64,000 bases of DNA from Citrobacter sp. Cu233 (GTDB taxonomy: Bacteria; Pseudomonadota; Gammaproteobacteria; Enterobacterales; Enterobacteriaceae). The notes beneath the pieces are model-generated. The model saw only the letters and a program-made list of their open reading frames with translations. It searched no databases and had not been told where the DNA came from. Position numbers and translations under genes: made by a program. Positions within the stretch are counted from its first letter, which is position 1; each line of letters opens with the position of its first letter. This document shows, piece after piece, positions 48,804-57,927 of the stretch. The stretch spans positions 62,001 through 126,000 of the forward strand of contig NZ_JAOWIF010000035.1 of NCBI RefSeq assembly GCF_030332225.1. Reading direction: 5' to 3'.

Positions 48804-49299
48804 TACCTGAATCCCCATTCGTGATGATGTAACACTTCATCCTTCAAGCTGCCTCGGTGTTGGCTACGTGCGTTCACATTGATGCACCTTGAATGACTGT
48901 GTGTATTTATTTTGTATTTATGTGGTTAAAAAGCAGGCTATGCTTTTTTGAACTGTACTATTTTTACCAGTCTCATTAATGGTTTAGCACAGTCTTTTAA
49001 GCAAAATCAGGCTAAAATCTCTATATTTCAGTCTATTAAGAAAAGATAATATTCTGCTTTTCACTATAGATAAACAAAAAAAAGTGCATTTGTCAGCATA
49101 AAATAACGGTACAAAGAGCCGAATAAAATGCTGCATTCCAGGGTATTATTCTGCCTGTTTTTCAATCTTTGCTGTTTCAAACTGCCATTGCTGTTGCCAC
49201 AAAACGATTAACCTGGTTAATCGCATAAAAAAGAGAAAGCGTCCGGGTGAATTATTTCGGTACACTGATTCCATCTTTTGTGATTTGGACATGCTGTAA
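48804..49299. other. livK-panM divergent intergenic region (496 bp)
   Basis: AT-rich from about 48900 on and expected to hold the livK promoter; in E. coli livK is controlled by Lrp and leucine. 48838-48896 resembles part of an ERIC element (separate entry). I saw no reading frame, hairpin terminator or confident operator in the rest. Confidence 0.5.
48838..48896. repeat. Possible truncated ERIC element upstream of livK
   Basis: CTTCAAGCTGCC ... TGTTGGCTACGTGCGTTCAC follows the outer part of ERIC (CTTCAAGTTGCAGCTGCGTTGGC then GCGTTCGCTCAC in the same order, with a few changes). The central GTAAGT core is missing. It is either a deletion derivative or chance similarity. Confidence 0.4.
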
Positions 49300-49683
49300 A
49301 TGAAGCTGACCATCGTTCGTTTAGAAAACTTTAGTGCTCAGGATCTCATCGATCTTGGCAAAATCTGGCCGGAATATTCCGCCTCGTCATTAAGCGTAGA
49401 TGAAACGCACCGGATCTATGCCGCACGCTTTAACGAGCGCCTGCTTGGCGCAGTACGCGTCACCCTGAGCGGTACGCAAGGTGCACTGGATTCCTTACGT
49501 GTGCGCGATATCACCCGTCGCCGCGGCGTTGGACAGTATTTGGTTGAAGAAACTCTCCGCGAAAACCCGGACGTAAGTTCATGGTGGATGGCGGATGTTG
49601 GTGTTGAAGACCGCAGCGTGATGGCGGCGTTTATGCAGGCGTTAGGATTTACGGCCCAGGAGAATGGCTGGGAGAAGCGCTAA
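49300..49683 (+). CDS. panM: PanD maturation factor PanM (PanZ), GNAT fold
   Basis: 127 residues, identical in length to E. coli YhhK/PanM. A GNAT fold with the acetyl-CoA-binding segment RRRGVGQYLVEE near 75-86. In E. coli it binds PanD in an acetyl-CoA-dependent way, drives the self-cleavage that makes the pyruvoyl cofactor, and then inhibits the mature aspartate decarboxylase, giving feedback control of pantothenate/CoA synthesis. Single gene between livK and livJ, reading opposite to both. Confidence 0.95.
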   Translation: MKLTIVRLENFSAQDLIDLGKIWPEYSASSLSVDETHRIYAARFNERLLGAVRVTLSGTQGALDSLRVRDITRRRGVGQYLVEETLRENPDVSSWWMADVGVEDRSVMAAFMQALGFTAQENGWEKR

Positions 49684-49688
49684 AAGAA

Positions 49689-49762
49689 AGCCGGGAGGCG
49701 CTGACGCTACCCGGCCAACAAAGTGCTCGTTGTAGGCCCGGTAAGCAAAGCGCCACCGGGCA
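49689..49762. repeat. BIME between panM and livJ
   Basis: AGCCGGGAGGCGC ... GCTACCCGGCC (49689-49715) and GTAGGCCCGGTAAGC ... GCCACCGGGCA (49732-49762), two opposed REPs between convergent genes. Confidence 0.8.
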
Positions 49763-49767
49763 GTTAC

Positions 49768-50871
49768 TCACTTAGCATCTGTAGCTGTGCCGTTAGCATG
49801 CCAATCAAACACGCCAAATTCGAAGCCTTTCAGGTCGCCTTTCGCATCCCATGACAGCGGCCCCATTACGGTTTCCACTGAGTTTGCTTTCAGGTATTTG
49901 GCAATTTCAGCCGGATCGTCAGACTGGTTCAGACCGGCCTGCAAAGACTGCAGCGCGGCGTAGGTGGTCCATACGAATGCGCCGCTCGGATCCTGTTTCT
50001 TGGCTTTAATAGCATCCACAATCGGTTTGTTCGCCGGCACCTGGTCGTAGTTCTTCGGCTTAGTCACCAGCAAGCCTTCTGCCGATTCACCCGCAATGTT
50101 AGACAGCGACACGTTCGCGACCCCTTCAGGTCCCATAAACTGGGTTTTCAGACCCGCAGCGCGTGCCTGGCGCAGGATCTGCCCCATTTCCGGGTGGTAA
50201 CCGCCGTAGTAAACAAAGTCGATGTTCTCTTTCTTCAGACGTGCCACCAGCGTAGAGAAGTCTTTCTCACCGGCGGTGATCCCGTCGAAGAACACCACGT
50301 CAGCGTTGGCTTTCTTGAGGTTGTCCTGCACGGAGCGCGCCAGGCCTTCGCCGTACTGCTGTTTGTCGTGAACGATAGCAATGCGTTTCGGTTTCACTTT
50401 TTCAACGATATATTTGGCGGCCGTTGGGCCCTGATCGGAATCCAGACCGGTGGTACGCATCACCAGTTTATAGCCGCGCGCGGTCAGTTCCGGTGCCGTT
50501 GCCGCAGGGGTGATCATCAGAATACCTTCGTCTTCATAGATATCTGATGCAGGTTGAGTGGACGATGAGCACAGGTGGCCGATAACGTATTTAATCCCGT
50601 CGTTGACCACTTTGTTAGCAACCGCTACCGCTTGCTTCGGGTCACAGGCATCGTCATATTTCACCATAACCAGTTTGTCACCTTTCACACCGCCCCTGGC
50701 GTTGATATCTGCAATGGCCTGTTCTGCGCCAGTAAATTCCTGATCGCCATACTGCGCCACCGGGCCGGACATCGCGCCGACGACGGCAACTTTAATATCC
50801 TTAGCAAAGGCCATATTGCTCAAAGACAGGGCGATACATCCTGCCAATAACGCTTTACCCTTCATATTCAT
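49768..50871 (-). CDS. livJ: Leucine/isoleucine/valine-binding periplasmic protein LivJ
   Basis: 367 residues from [11 protein letters not shown], matching E. coli LivJ; the frame extends 33 codons further upstream without homology. A signal peptide of about 23 residues ends FA before [13 protein letters not shown]. It has the same fold as LivK, with conserved [20 protein letters not shown] and [17 protein letters not shown]. It delivers all three branched-chain amino acids to LivHMGF. Monocistronic, with its own promoter. Confidence 0.96.
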   Translation of the reverse strand: MNMKGKALLAGCIALSLSNMAFAKDIKVAVVGAMSGPVAQYGDQEFTGAEQAIADINARGGVKGDKLVMVKYDDACDPKQAVAVANKVVNDGIKYVIGHLCSSSTQPASDIYEDEGILMITPAATAPELTARGYKLVMRTTGLDSDQGPTAAKYIVEKVKPKRIAIVHDKQQYGEGLARSVQDNLKKANADVVFFDGITAGEKDFSTLVARLKKENIDFVYYGGYHPEMGQILRQARAAGLKTQFMGPEGVANVSLSNIAGESAEGLLVTKPKNYDQVPANKPIVDAIKAKKQDPSGAFVWTTYAALQSLQAGLNQSDDPAEIAKYLKANSVETVMGPLSWDAKGDLKGFEFGVFDWHANGTATDAK

Positions 50872-51089
50872 CCTGACAATCCCCATTATTGTGGTTATTA
50901 CGTGTGTTGTGATGTTGTTGCTCAGCACTTTATATCGATTATTGGATAGCCACCCGTGCTTTAGCAGCATACTCTGCTAAAACATACCCGATTTTTATTA
51001 TTTTGGAATAGCTAAATTTGACATGCAGATAACAACTTGATGACAAAAAGCATAAACGTCAGGAGAGAAGAGGAGAGATAAAAACAAAA

Positions 51090-51117
51090 AACCCCGGATT
51101 TGCATCCAGGGTTTCTC
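51090..51117 (-). terminator. Terminator of rpoH
   Basis: AAACCC(C)GGAT-TTGC-ATCC(A)GGGTTT, a stem followed on the minus strand by a T-rich tract (GGTTTTTTGTTTTTAT). It begins 23 bp after the rpoH stop. Confidence 0.8.
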
Positions 51118-51140
51118 ACATGTCCAGATTGACTGGAAGG

Positions 51141-51995
51141 TTACGCTTCGATTGCGGCGCGCAGTTTTTTCATCGCGTTCTTTTCAAGCTGACGAACACG
51201 TTCAGCGGAAACGCCGTAGCGATCGGCCAGTTCCTGCAACGTAGACTTGTTGTCTTCGTCCAGCCAGCGGGCGCGGATAATATCCTGGCTACGCTCGTCC
51301 AGACCTTCCATTGCGTGAGTCAGCTTGTTCGCGGCCTGATCTTCCCAGTTATCCTCTTCAATGCCATCAGCAAAGTTGGAGGATTTATCCTGCAGATACA
51401 GAACCGGAGCCATCGGCTGGCTGTCGGACTCGTCGTCCGAAGACATGTCAAACGTCATGTCCTGCGCCGTCATACGGGATTCCATTTCACGCACGTCTTT
51501 GCTGGAAACCCCCAGCTCGCGGGCAACCATTTCCACTTCATCCTGATTAAACCAGCCCAGACGCTGCTTGGTTTTACGCAGGTTAAAGAACAGCTTGCGC
51601 TGTGCTTTGGTGGTCGCGACTTTCACGATACGCCAGTTTCGTAGAACGTATTCGTGGATCTCAGCCTTGATCCAATGCACGGCGAAAGAAACCAGGCGTA
51701 CACCCACTTCCGGGTTGAAACGACGCACGGCTTTCATCAGGCCGATATTACCTTCCTGAATCAGATCCGCCTGCGGCAGGCCATAGCCCGCGTAGTTACG
51801 AGCAACATGAACAACAAAGCGCAGGTGAGACAGGATCAGCGTTTTAGCTGCTTCCAGATCGCCCTGGTAATGCAGCTTTTCAGCAAGTAGCCGCTCCTCG
51901 TCAGCCGACAACATCGGCCACGCGTTCGCAGCCCGGATGTAAGACTCCAGGTTACCAACAGGGGCTAAAGCTAAATTTTGCATTTCTTTGGTCAT
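51141..51995 (-). CDS. rpoH: Heat-shock sigma factor RpoH (sigma-32)
   Basis: 284 residues, E. coli length. Region 2 runs from [34 protein letters not shown] with the -10 recognition helix [15 protein letters not shown]. The RpoH box QRKLFFNLR near 132-140 is diagnostic. Region 4 has [20 protein letters not shown] and the helix-turn-helix [15 protein letters not shown]. It directs RNA polymerase to heat-shock promoters and is controlled by DnaK, GroEL, FtsH and SRP-FtsY, the last encoded just upstream. In E. coli the 5' coding part of the mRNA is a thermosensor. Confidence 0.98.
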   Translation of the reverse strand: MTKEMQNLALAPVGNLESYIRAANAWPMLSADEERLLAEKLHYQGDLEAAKTLILSHLRFVVHVARNYAGYGLPQADLIQEGNIGLMKAVRRFNPEVGVRLVSFAVHWIKAEIHEYVLRNWRIVKVATTKAQRKLFFNLRKTKQRLGWFNQDEVEMVARELGVSSKDVREMESRMTAQDMTFDMSSDDESDSQPMAPVLYLQDKSSNFADGIEEDNWEDQAANKLTHAMEGLDERSQDIIRARWLDEDNKSTLQELADRYGVSAERVRQLEKNAMKKLRAAIEA

Positions 51996-52248
51996 TCAAA
52001 TCCTCTCAATCTTTGTCATCTGGCGTTGGTAAAAACCAAAAGCAACAACCATGCCAGAGCTTATGAGCAACGAGAATATCATTCAATCTTTTATCAGACA
52101 GTGATTTTATCCACAAGTTCCATGTCGTAATGTGTATAAATTACGCACAAAATGTGACATCACGATGAATGCGCCGGGAAGAGAAAACAGGGCTCTTTCC
52201 CTGCAGAGCGAACTACTCAGTGCAGGGAAAGATTATACCAGAGATTTT
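51996..52248 (-). promoter_or_regulatory. rpoH control region (253 bp)
   Basis: The multi-promoter region of rpoH between ftsX and rpoH. A TGTGAcatcaCGAT segment at about 52154-52168 resembles a CRP site. An 11-bp perfect inverted repeat CTTTCCCTGCA / TGCAGGGAAAG (52195-52205, 52221-52231) lies just after ftsX. Exact promoters were not resolved by eye. Confidence 0.5.
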
Positions 52249-53307
52249 TTAATCGGGGGTAAAGTGGCGTAAATGTTGAACCGTGGCAAGCCAGGCTGCC
52301 ACCCAGCCAATCATTGAGCATACCAGTAGGAGTAGCAGGCACTCATCGAATGATAAGCCATTGATATCAAATTTTGTTCCGAAAATTTGCGCCACTTCTG
52401 TAACCGCTGACGACAGCCGCATCACCAAAATTTCTGACAAAATCAGTGAAAGAAATGCGCCAGAAAAACCGAGCAGTGCGCCACCGTAGAGGAACGGGCG
52501 CAGGATAAATCCATCCGTTGCACCAATCAGTTTCTGCACGTTAATGGTATCGCGACGCGCAAAAATGCTCAGACGCACACTGTTACCGATGACCAGGAAG
52601 ACCGCCGCGACCATCAGCACGCCAATCATCGCTGACACACGACCGACCAGGCCCGTTAACGCAGCAAGTCGCGCAAACCAGCTGTCATCCATGCGTACTT
52701 CATCAATACCGTTGATTTGTGCAATACGATCGCGCAGCGTGTTCAGTGATTCCGTGCCCTGAAAATCCAGTTTCGGAATAACCACCGCCACGGCTGGAAG
52801 TGGGTTCTCTTCCAGCATATCCAGCGCACCGCCAAAGCCGGACCAGTTACGGAATTCGCCCAGCGCATCGTCACGGGAGAGGTAATTCACTTTCTCCACG
52901 CCCTGCTCGGCCTGTAACTGCCCCACCACACGTGCCGCTGCATCATCATCCAGCGTTTTTTGCAGATATACGGTGATCTGCGGGGACGGGTAATACTGGC
53001 TTGCCGCCTGGTTCACGTTCTTGTAGACCATGTAACAAACACTTGGCAACGTCAGTGAGATAGCAATAACCATCACCGTCAGGAACGTCGCCAACGGTTT
53101 ACTTTTCAGGTCCTGCAACGCCCCCTGGAACGCATAGCGCACTTGCTCGTTAAAGACGTTGGTTTTACGTGAGTTCGGTTTTGGCGACGCTTTCGCGCGC
53201 TTCGGCGCGTTCCGCCCACCATCACCCGGCGCACCGCCCGATTTACGGAAACGATCCAGTCGTCCACCGAACTGTTTGATTTGATTGATAGCGTCGCGTC
53301 TATTCAT
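52249..53307 (-). CDS. ftsX: Cell division protein FtsX
   Basis: 352 residues, E. coli length. A cytosolic N-terminal region rich in Arg/Lys/Pro (about 1-70), one transmembrane helix near 75-95, a periplasmic domain (about 96-220) with the EnvC-binding surface, then three transmembrane helices, the type VII ABC transporter (MacB-like) layout. With FtsE it transmits ATP hydrolysis to EnvC and the amidases AmiA/AmiB at the septum. Its start overlaps the end of ftsE by eight bases. Confidence 0.98.
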   Translation of the reverse strand: MNRRDAINQIKQFGGRLDRFRKSGGAPGDGGRNAPKRAKASPKPNSRKTNVFNEQVRYAFQGALQDLKSKPLATFLTVMVIAISLTLPSVCYMVYKNVNQAASQYYPSPQITVYLQKTLDDDAAARVVGQLQAEQGVEKVNYLSRDDALGEFRNWSGFGGALDMLEENPLPAVAVVIPKLDFQGTESLNTLRDRIAQINGIDEVRMDDSWFARLAALTGLVGRVSAMIGVLMVAAVFLVIGNSVRLSIFARRDTINVQKLIGATDGFILRPFLYGGALLGFSGAFLSLILSEILVMRLSSAVTEVAQIFGTKFDINGLSFDECLLLLLVCSMIGWVAAWLATVQHLRHFTPD

Positions 53308-53968
53308 TCACCAGGCCTCCATGCAGGTGTCCGTCACTCAGGACAAGCTGCCGATAAGAACGACGGGAGATCAGCCCAATATCGTGCGTCGCCATTAATA
53401 CCGTTACCCCGACGCGATTAAACTCTTCGAACAGACGCAGGATCCCTTCTGATAGTGCATCGTCAAGGTTCCCCGTCGGTTCATCCGCCAGCAGTACTGC
53501 AGGCTTGTTCACCACCGCGCGGGCGATGCCCACACGCTGCTGTTCACCGCCGGAGAGTTGAATCGGGAAGTTCTTCGCTTTGTCCAACAGTCCGACCTTA
53601 TCCAGTGCCGCCGACACGCGGCGACGAATATCGTCACCGCTGGCACCCGCAATGATCAGTGGGATTGCCACATTGTCGAAGACGGTTCTGTCCATCAACA
53701 GGTGGTGATCCTGAAAAATCATGCCGATCTGGCGACGCAGAAACGGCACTTCACGGTTTTTCAAACGGCTGATGTCGTGCCCGCTGAAGTAGATCTTCCC
53801 GGCACTGGGCCGTTCAATTCCACAGATCAGCTTCAGCAGGGTACTTTTACCCGCGCCGGAGTGGCCGGTCAGAAACGCCATCTCGCCAGGCTGCATATGG
53901 AATGTGACTCCTTGCAGCGCTTGTCTCCCACCGAGATAGGCCTTGCTGACATGTTCAAAGCGAATCAT
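53300..53968 (-). CDS. ftsE: Cell division ATPase FtsE
   Basis: 222 residues, E. coli length. Walker A GHSGAGKS at 35-42, signature [16 protein letters not shown] near 138-153, Walker [12 protein letters not shown] near 158-168. Partner of FtsX at the divisome; it interacts with FtsZ. Two bases after ftsY, eight-base overlap with ftsX. Confidence 0.98.
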   Translation of the reverse strand: MIRFEHVSKAYLGGRQALQGVTFHMQPGEMAFLTGHSGAGKSTLLKLICGIERPSAGKIYFSGHDISRLKNREVPFLRRQIGMIFQDHHLLMDRTVFDNVAIPLIIAGASGDDIRRRVSAALDKVGLLDKAKNFPIQLSGGEQQRVGIARAVVNKPAVLLADEPTGNLDDALSEGILRLFEEFNRVGVTVLMATHDIGLISRRSYRQLVLSDGHLHGGLVNE

Positions 53969-53970
53969 TG

Positions 53971-55503
53971 TTAATCCTCTCGGGCAAAAAGTGCCTCTAT
54001 AAAATCGCCCGCTTTAAACGGACGTAAATCCTCGATACGTTCGCCCACACCGATATAGCGGATAGGGATGCCAAACTGATCGGCAACCGAGAAAATGACC
54101 CCGCCTTTCGCCGTTCCGTCCAGCTTGGTCAGGGTGATACCGGTTAAACCCACCGCTTCATGGAACAGTTTGGCCTGGCTTATCGCATTCTGCCCGGTAC
54201 TGGCATCGATAGTCAGCATAACTTCATGCGGTGCATCAACGTCCAGCTTCTTCATCACACGAACGATTTTTTTCAATTCTTCCATCAGGTGCGATTTGTT
54301 CTGCAAGCGACCCGCGGTATCAGCAATCAGTACGTCTACGTTTCGCGCCTTCGCCGCCTGAATAGCGTCAAAGATAACGGAGGCAGAATCCGCACCGGTG
54401 TGCTGAGCAATGACCGGAATATTGTTACGCTGACCCCAGACCTGCAACTGCTCTACTGCCGCTGCACGGAAGGTATCGCCCGCTGCCAGCATCACTGATT
54501 TACCCTGCTGCTCAAACTGACGCGCCAGCTTGCCAATGGTGGTGGTTTTACCCACGCCGTTAACGCCAACCATTAAGATAACAAATGGCGTTTTACCCTC
54601 AACATTCAGCGGTTCATCAACTTTAGCCAGAATCTCGCCCATCTCATCTTTCAGCAGGCCGTACAACGCTTCTGCATCTTTGAGCTGCTTGCGGCTGGCG
54701 CCTTCTGTCAGATTTGCAATGATCTTGCGGGTTGTTTCTACGCCCACATCGGCGATCAGCAGTTGCTCTTCCAATTCTTCAAACAGATCATCGTCGATCT
54801 TTTTACCGCGGAACAGACTGATAAATCCGGAACCGAGGTTTTCTTTTGTTTTCAGAAGGCTACGTTTCAGGCGCGCAAAGAAACCTTCTTTCGTCGGTTT
54901 TTCCTGCTCCTGCACAGCGTCTTCTACTACGGCCTCTTCTGCTGCTGACGTGTCTTCAGCAGGCTCAACAATCGCGGCATCTTCAGCAATTTCGTCCACC
55001 GCTTCAGCTGCCAGCGCCTGTGCTTCCAGCTCTTCATCCGTTAGCTGTGGCTCGTTTTCAGCTTCTTCTTCAACTGCCTCAACAATTTCAACGGTTTCCG
55101 CTTCAGCCTGCCACTCTTCTGGTGAAACGTCTTCGGCTTTAACCTCTTCCGGCAGCGGTAATTCTTCGTGTTCGGTCACTGCCGCGGGTACCGGTGTTTC
55201 CACGATTGATTCAACAACCGGTTCAACGTTCGGTTGCTGTTGCTGAGCAACAGGTTCTTCTTCAGGCTGCAGTTTTTCAATTTCCGCAACCTGTTCAGTG
55301 ACTTCCACGACTTCGGCAGCAAAGGCTTCCGTTTCCGCCTCGCTATGCGTTTCCTGCGCGCGTGACGGCTCATCAACGACGGTAGCTTCTTCAGTAACCG
55401 GTTGTTGCTCTTCGTTTTTTAGTTCTGTCTCGTTTTCCGGTGCCTGCTCTTTTTGACCAAAGCCCAGCCAGGAAAAAAAGCCACGTTTTTTCTCTTTCGC
55501 CAT
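53971..55503 (-). CDS. ftsY: Signal recognition particle receptor FtsY
   Basis: 510 residues (E. coli 497). An N-terminal basic patch MAKEKKRGFFSWLGFGQ precedes a highly acidic A domain (about 20-205) rich in Glu/Ala/Val; the extra 13 residues are in this low-complexity part. The NG domain follows: GVNGVGKTTTIGKLA (P-loop), DTFRAAAVEQL, DTAGRLQNK and TKLDGTAKGGV. It docks SRP-ribosome complexes at the membrane for co-translational insertion and is essential. First gene of ftsYEX; rsmD is divergent. Confidence 0.98.
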   Translation of the reverse strand: MAKEKKRGFFSWLGFGQKEQAPENETELKNEEQQPVTEEATVVDEPSRAQETHSEAETEAFAAEVVEVTEQVAEIEKLQPEEEPVAQQQQPNVEPVVESIVETPVPAAVTEHEELPLPEEVKAEDVSPEEWQAEAETVEIVEAVEEEAENEPQLTDEELEAQALAAEAVDEIAEDAAIVEPAEDTSAAEEAVVEDAVQEQEKPTKEGFFARLKRSLLKTKENLGSGFISLFRGKKIDDDLFEELEEQLLIADVGVETTRKIIANLTEGASRKQLKDAEALYGLLKDEMGEILAKVDEPLNVEGKTPFVILMVGVNGVGKTTTIGKLARQFEQQGKSVMLAAGDTFRAAAVEQLQVWGQRNNIPVIAQHTGADSASVIFDAIQAAKARNVDVLIADTAGRLQNKSHLMEELKKIVRVMKKLDVDAPHEVMLTIDASTGQNAISQAKLFHEAVGLTGITLTKLDGTAKGGVIFSVADQFGIPIRYIGVGERIEDLRPFKAGDFIEALFARED

Positions 55504-55593
55504 TTGCGACTACACTCCCCCGCTGTTGCTTCATGGCACAGCGTCAACGCTATGTACATAGCAGCTAAAAAAATGATGAAATAGTCTATCACT

Positions 55594-55719
55594 TATACCC
55601 AATGAATTTCGAGTTACGTCAAGGCGGCAAGCGTACGAATCCCGATGAGCTTACTTTAGTAAGTGATTCGGGTGAGTAAGTGCAGCCAACGAAGAGGTAA
55701 CTTGAAAGGCGACGGGTTA
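55594..55719. repeat. ERIC (IRU) element, about 126 bp
   Basis: A full-length enterobacterial repetitive intergenic consensus element. It opens TATACCC and GAGTTACGTCAAGGCGGCAA, and has the central palindrome GAATCCCGATGAGCTTAC ... GTAAGTGATTCGGGTGAG, then CAGCCAACG and TAACTTGAAAGGCGACGGGT. It lies between the divergent ftsY and rsmD genes and would be transcribed in either leader. Confidence 0.9.
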
Positions 55720-55778
55720 ACTTAACTCACATCACCGCCTGGAATGACATGCTATAGGCGGATTGAGCAATAATAGAA

Positions 55779-56375
55779 ATGAAAAAACCGAATCACTCAG
55801 GCAGCGGTCAGATCCGCATTATTGGCGGACAATGGCGAGGCCGTAAACTCCCGGTTCCGGACAGTCCGGGTCTACGCCCAACGACCGACCGTGTGCGCGA
55901 AACGCTGTTTAACTGGTTGGCCCCGGTGATGGTCGATGCCCGTTGCCTTGATTGCTTTGCCGGAAGCGGCGCGTTGGGTCTGGAAGCACTCTCCCGCTAT
56001 GCGGCAGATGCCACGCTTCTGGAGATGGATCGCGCGGTTTCGCAGCAGTTACAAAAAAATCTTGCCACGCTGAAGGCAACACATGCCCGTGTTATCAACA
56101 CCAACACCCTGACGTTTTTAGCCCAGACGGGTACACCGCATAACGTGGTGTTTGTTGATCCACCGTTTCGCAAAGGATTACTGGAAGAAACATTAACACT
56201 TCTGGAAACTCGTGGCTGGCTGGCAAACGAAGCGTATATTTACGTTGAAAGCGAAGTCGAAAACGGCCTGCCTGCGGTTCCGGTTAACTGGTCGTTGTAC
56301 CGCGAAAAAGTGGCAGGGCAGGTTGCTTATCGCCTGTATCAACGTGAAGCACAAGGAGAGCAACATGCTGATTAA
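55779..56375 (+). CDS. rsmD: 16S rRNA m2G966 methyltransferase RsmD
   Basis: 198 residues, E. coli length. Class I SAM-dependent fold: DCFAGSGALGLEALSR near 58-73 binds SAM, and the catalytic VFVDPPFRK near 127-135 is the NPPY-type motif. It methylates N2 of G966 of 16S rRNA. The start MKKPNHSGSGQIRIIGGQWRG shows the usual basic RNA-binding N-terminus. The end overlaps yhhL by 11 bases. Confidence 0.97.
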   Translation: MKKPNHSGSGQIRIIGGQWRGRKLPVPDSPGLRPTTDRVRETLFNWLAPVMVDARCLDCFAGSGALGLEALSRYAADATLLEMDRAVSQQLQKNLATLKATHARVINTNTLTFLAQTGTPHNVVFVDPPFRKGLLEETLTLLETRGWLANEAYIYVESEVENGLPAVPVNWSLYREKVAGQVAYRLYQREAQGEQHAD

Positions 56376-56640
56376 TCTGGGACGTCTGTTAATGCTGTGT
56401 GTCTGGGCATTCCTGCTACTGAATATTTTCCAACCGTTCCCACGTCCGCTCAATATCTTCGTCAATGTGGCGCTGGTGTTTATGGTGCTGATGCACGGCA
56501 TGCAGTTGGCGCTGCTGAAATCAACCATGCCGAAAGATGGCCCACAAATGACCCGCGGCGAGAAAATCCGTATTTTCCTGTTTGGCGTATTTGAACTGCT
56601 GGTCTGGCAGAAGAAGATTAAGAACCAGTTGAAGAAATAA
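56365..56640 (+). CDS. yhhL: DUF1145-family inner-membrane protein YhhL
   Basis: 91 residues (E. coli 89). Two hydrophobic helices (about 4-22 and 29-48), then a short basic C-terminal tail (KKIKNQLKK). The start chosen overlaps rsmD by 11 bases and has AAGGAGAGCAAC as ribosome binding site, giving the conserved MLINLGRLLML. Function unknown; it is cotranscribed with rsmD in E. coli-like genomes. Confidence 0.9.
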   Translation: MLINLGRLLMLCVWAFLLLNIFQPFPRPLNIFVNVALVFMVLMHGMQLALLKSTMPKDGPQMTRGEKIRIFLFGVFELLVWQKKIKNQLKK

Positions 56641-56652
56641 TTGTGCTCACTT

Positions 56653-56709
56653 TGCCCGGTATCGCGTAGCGCGCCGGGACGACACAACCTGTAAGCCGCC
56701 ATCCGGCAT
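56653..56709. repeat. REP elements between yhhL and yhhM
   Basis: GCCCGGTATCGCG ... CGCGCCGGGAC (56654-56679) plus a half REP GTAAGCCGCCATCCGGCAT (56691-56709), between convergent genes. Confidence 0.6.
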
Positions 56710-56724
56710 CAGCCAAATGAAACC

Positions 56725-57084
56725 TTAACGTTCAGCCGTAAAATCAACAAAACGCGAACCCTTATAGCTCAGTGTGCCTTTGTCGCCAACCGTTAACGCA
56801 TGATACTGCTGGGCATCAAGACGAAACGTCTGCTCCAGGCCGCCGCTTTGCGGTCTGAAGCTGGCTTCATAGCGCATACTGGTGCCCGCTGGCGTAACGT
56901 CCTGTTGACGTGAACGCCGGTCATTTAGCGGCTTTTCTCGCTTATTACTCACCACCACCCTTTTTTGTACCAACGGTGCAGCATCATTTTCCGCTTTTTC
57001 CCGCCGCTGCTGGACAAAGCGAAACGACGCGGCAATAACGATTAAGACAATGATCACAATAAAAAAAAGGGGTGGCTTACTCAT
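56725..57084 (-). CDS. yhhM: DUF2500-family membrane-anchored protein YhhM
   Basis: 119 residues, E. coli length. One N-terminal transmembrane helix (MSKPPLFFIVIIVLIVIAASF, about 5-24) and a C-terminal soluble domain of beta-strand character (YEASFRPQSGGLEQTFRLD). Function unknown. It is a single gene convergent with yhhL and divergent from yhhN. Confidence 0.92.
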   Translation of the reverse strand: MSKPPLFFIVIIVLIVIAASFRFVQQRREKAENDAAPLVQKRVVVSNKREKPLNDRRSRQQDVTPAGTSMRYEASFRPQSGGLEQTFRLDAQQYHALTVGDKGTLSYKGSRFVDFTAER

Positions 57085-57225
57085 ATTATTAACCCATCAG
57101 AAAATGCGGAAATAAGCATACCTTGCCTGTTATGGTGTTGTCATCTGGCGGTATCGGACTCTACACTGGTCAATAGAGCCGTAAGCACCCCGCTTACGAA
57201 AAAATAACGAATTCAAGGAACTAAG

Positions 57226-57852
57226 ATGCTTTGGTCGTTTATCGCTGTTTGTCTTTCCGCATGGTTATTCGTGGATGCTTCCTATCGTGGGCCCGTCTGG
57301 CAACGCTGGGTCTTTAAACCCCTGACGTTATTGCTCCTGCTGCTGCTGGCCTGGCAGGCGCCAATGTTTAACGCTATCAGCTATCTGGTACTGGCCGGCT
57401 TGCTTGCCTCGCTGCTGGGTGATGCGTTGACGCTATTGCCACGTCAACGTCTGTTGTACGCCATTGGCGCGTTTTTCCTGTCACACCTGCTGTATACCAT
57501 TTACTTCGCCAGCCAAATGACGCTGTCGTTCTTCTGGCCTTTACCGCTGGTGCTGCTGGTGTTAGGTGCGTTGCTGATCGCCGTGATCTGGACACGTCTG
57601 GAAGAACTGCGTATCGCCATATGTACCTTTGTCGGTATTACTCTGATGATGGTCTGGATGGCAGGTGAACTGTGGTTCTTCCGCCCGACGGCTCCGGCGC
57701 TGTCAGCATTTTTGGGGGCCTCATTACTGTTCATTGGCAACTTTGTCTGGCTGGGGAGCCATTACCGTTACCGCTTCCGCGCGGATAACGCGATTGCTGC
57801 TGCTTGCTACTTCGCCGGGCATTTCCTGATTGTTCGTTCACTGTATCTTTAA
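57226..57852 (+). CDS. yhhN: YhhN-family (TMEM86-like) membrane protein
   Basis: 208 residues with seven to eight hydrophobic segments. The conserved Asp of the family is in [14 protein letters not shown] near 65, and the late [20 protein letters not shown] near 185. Animal TMEM86 and some bacterial YhhN proteins are lysoplasmalogenases; for the enterobacterial member the substrate is not established. The ATG follows AAGGAACTAAG. zntA starts 75 bp downstream with its own promoter. Confidence 0.93.
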   Translation: MLWSFIAVCLSAWLFVDASYRGPVWQRWVFKPLTLLLLLLLAWQAPMFNAISYLVLAGLLASLLGDALTLLPRQRLLYAIGAFFLSHLLYTIYFASQMTLSFFWPLPLVLLVLGALLIAVIWTRLEELRIAICTFVGITLMMVWMAGELWFFRPTAPALSAFLGASLLFIGNFVWLGSHYRYRFRADNAIAAACYFAGHFLIVRSLYL

Positions 57853-57858
57853 AAACCC

Positions 57859-57890
57859 TTGACTCTGGAGTCGACTCCAGAGTGTATCCT
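57859..57890 (+). promoter_or_regulatory. ZntR-type (MerR family) promoter of zntA
   Basis: -35 TTGACT (57859-57864) and -10 TATCCT (57885-57890) are separated by 20 bp, the stretched spacer typical of MerR-family control. The spacer contains the perfect palindrome CTGGAGTCGACTCCAG, the ZntR operator. Zn(II)-bound ZntR would twist this DNA to switch zntA on. Confidence 0.9.
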
Positions 57891-57927
57891 CCGGTTAATA
57901 CGAAATGATTATCGACCGGAGGATGCC

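Noticed and set aside
54530-55246. Open frame of 238 codons, Ser/Ala-rich, antisense to ftsY
   Set aside because: The Ser-rich product is the reverse reading of the Glu-rich A domain (GAA/GAG read as TTC/CTC and in other frames TCT/TCA). No independent evidence for a gene.
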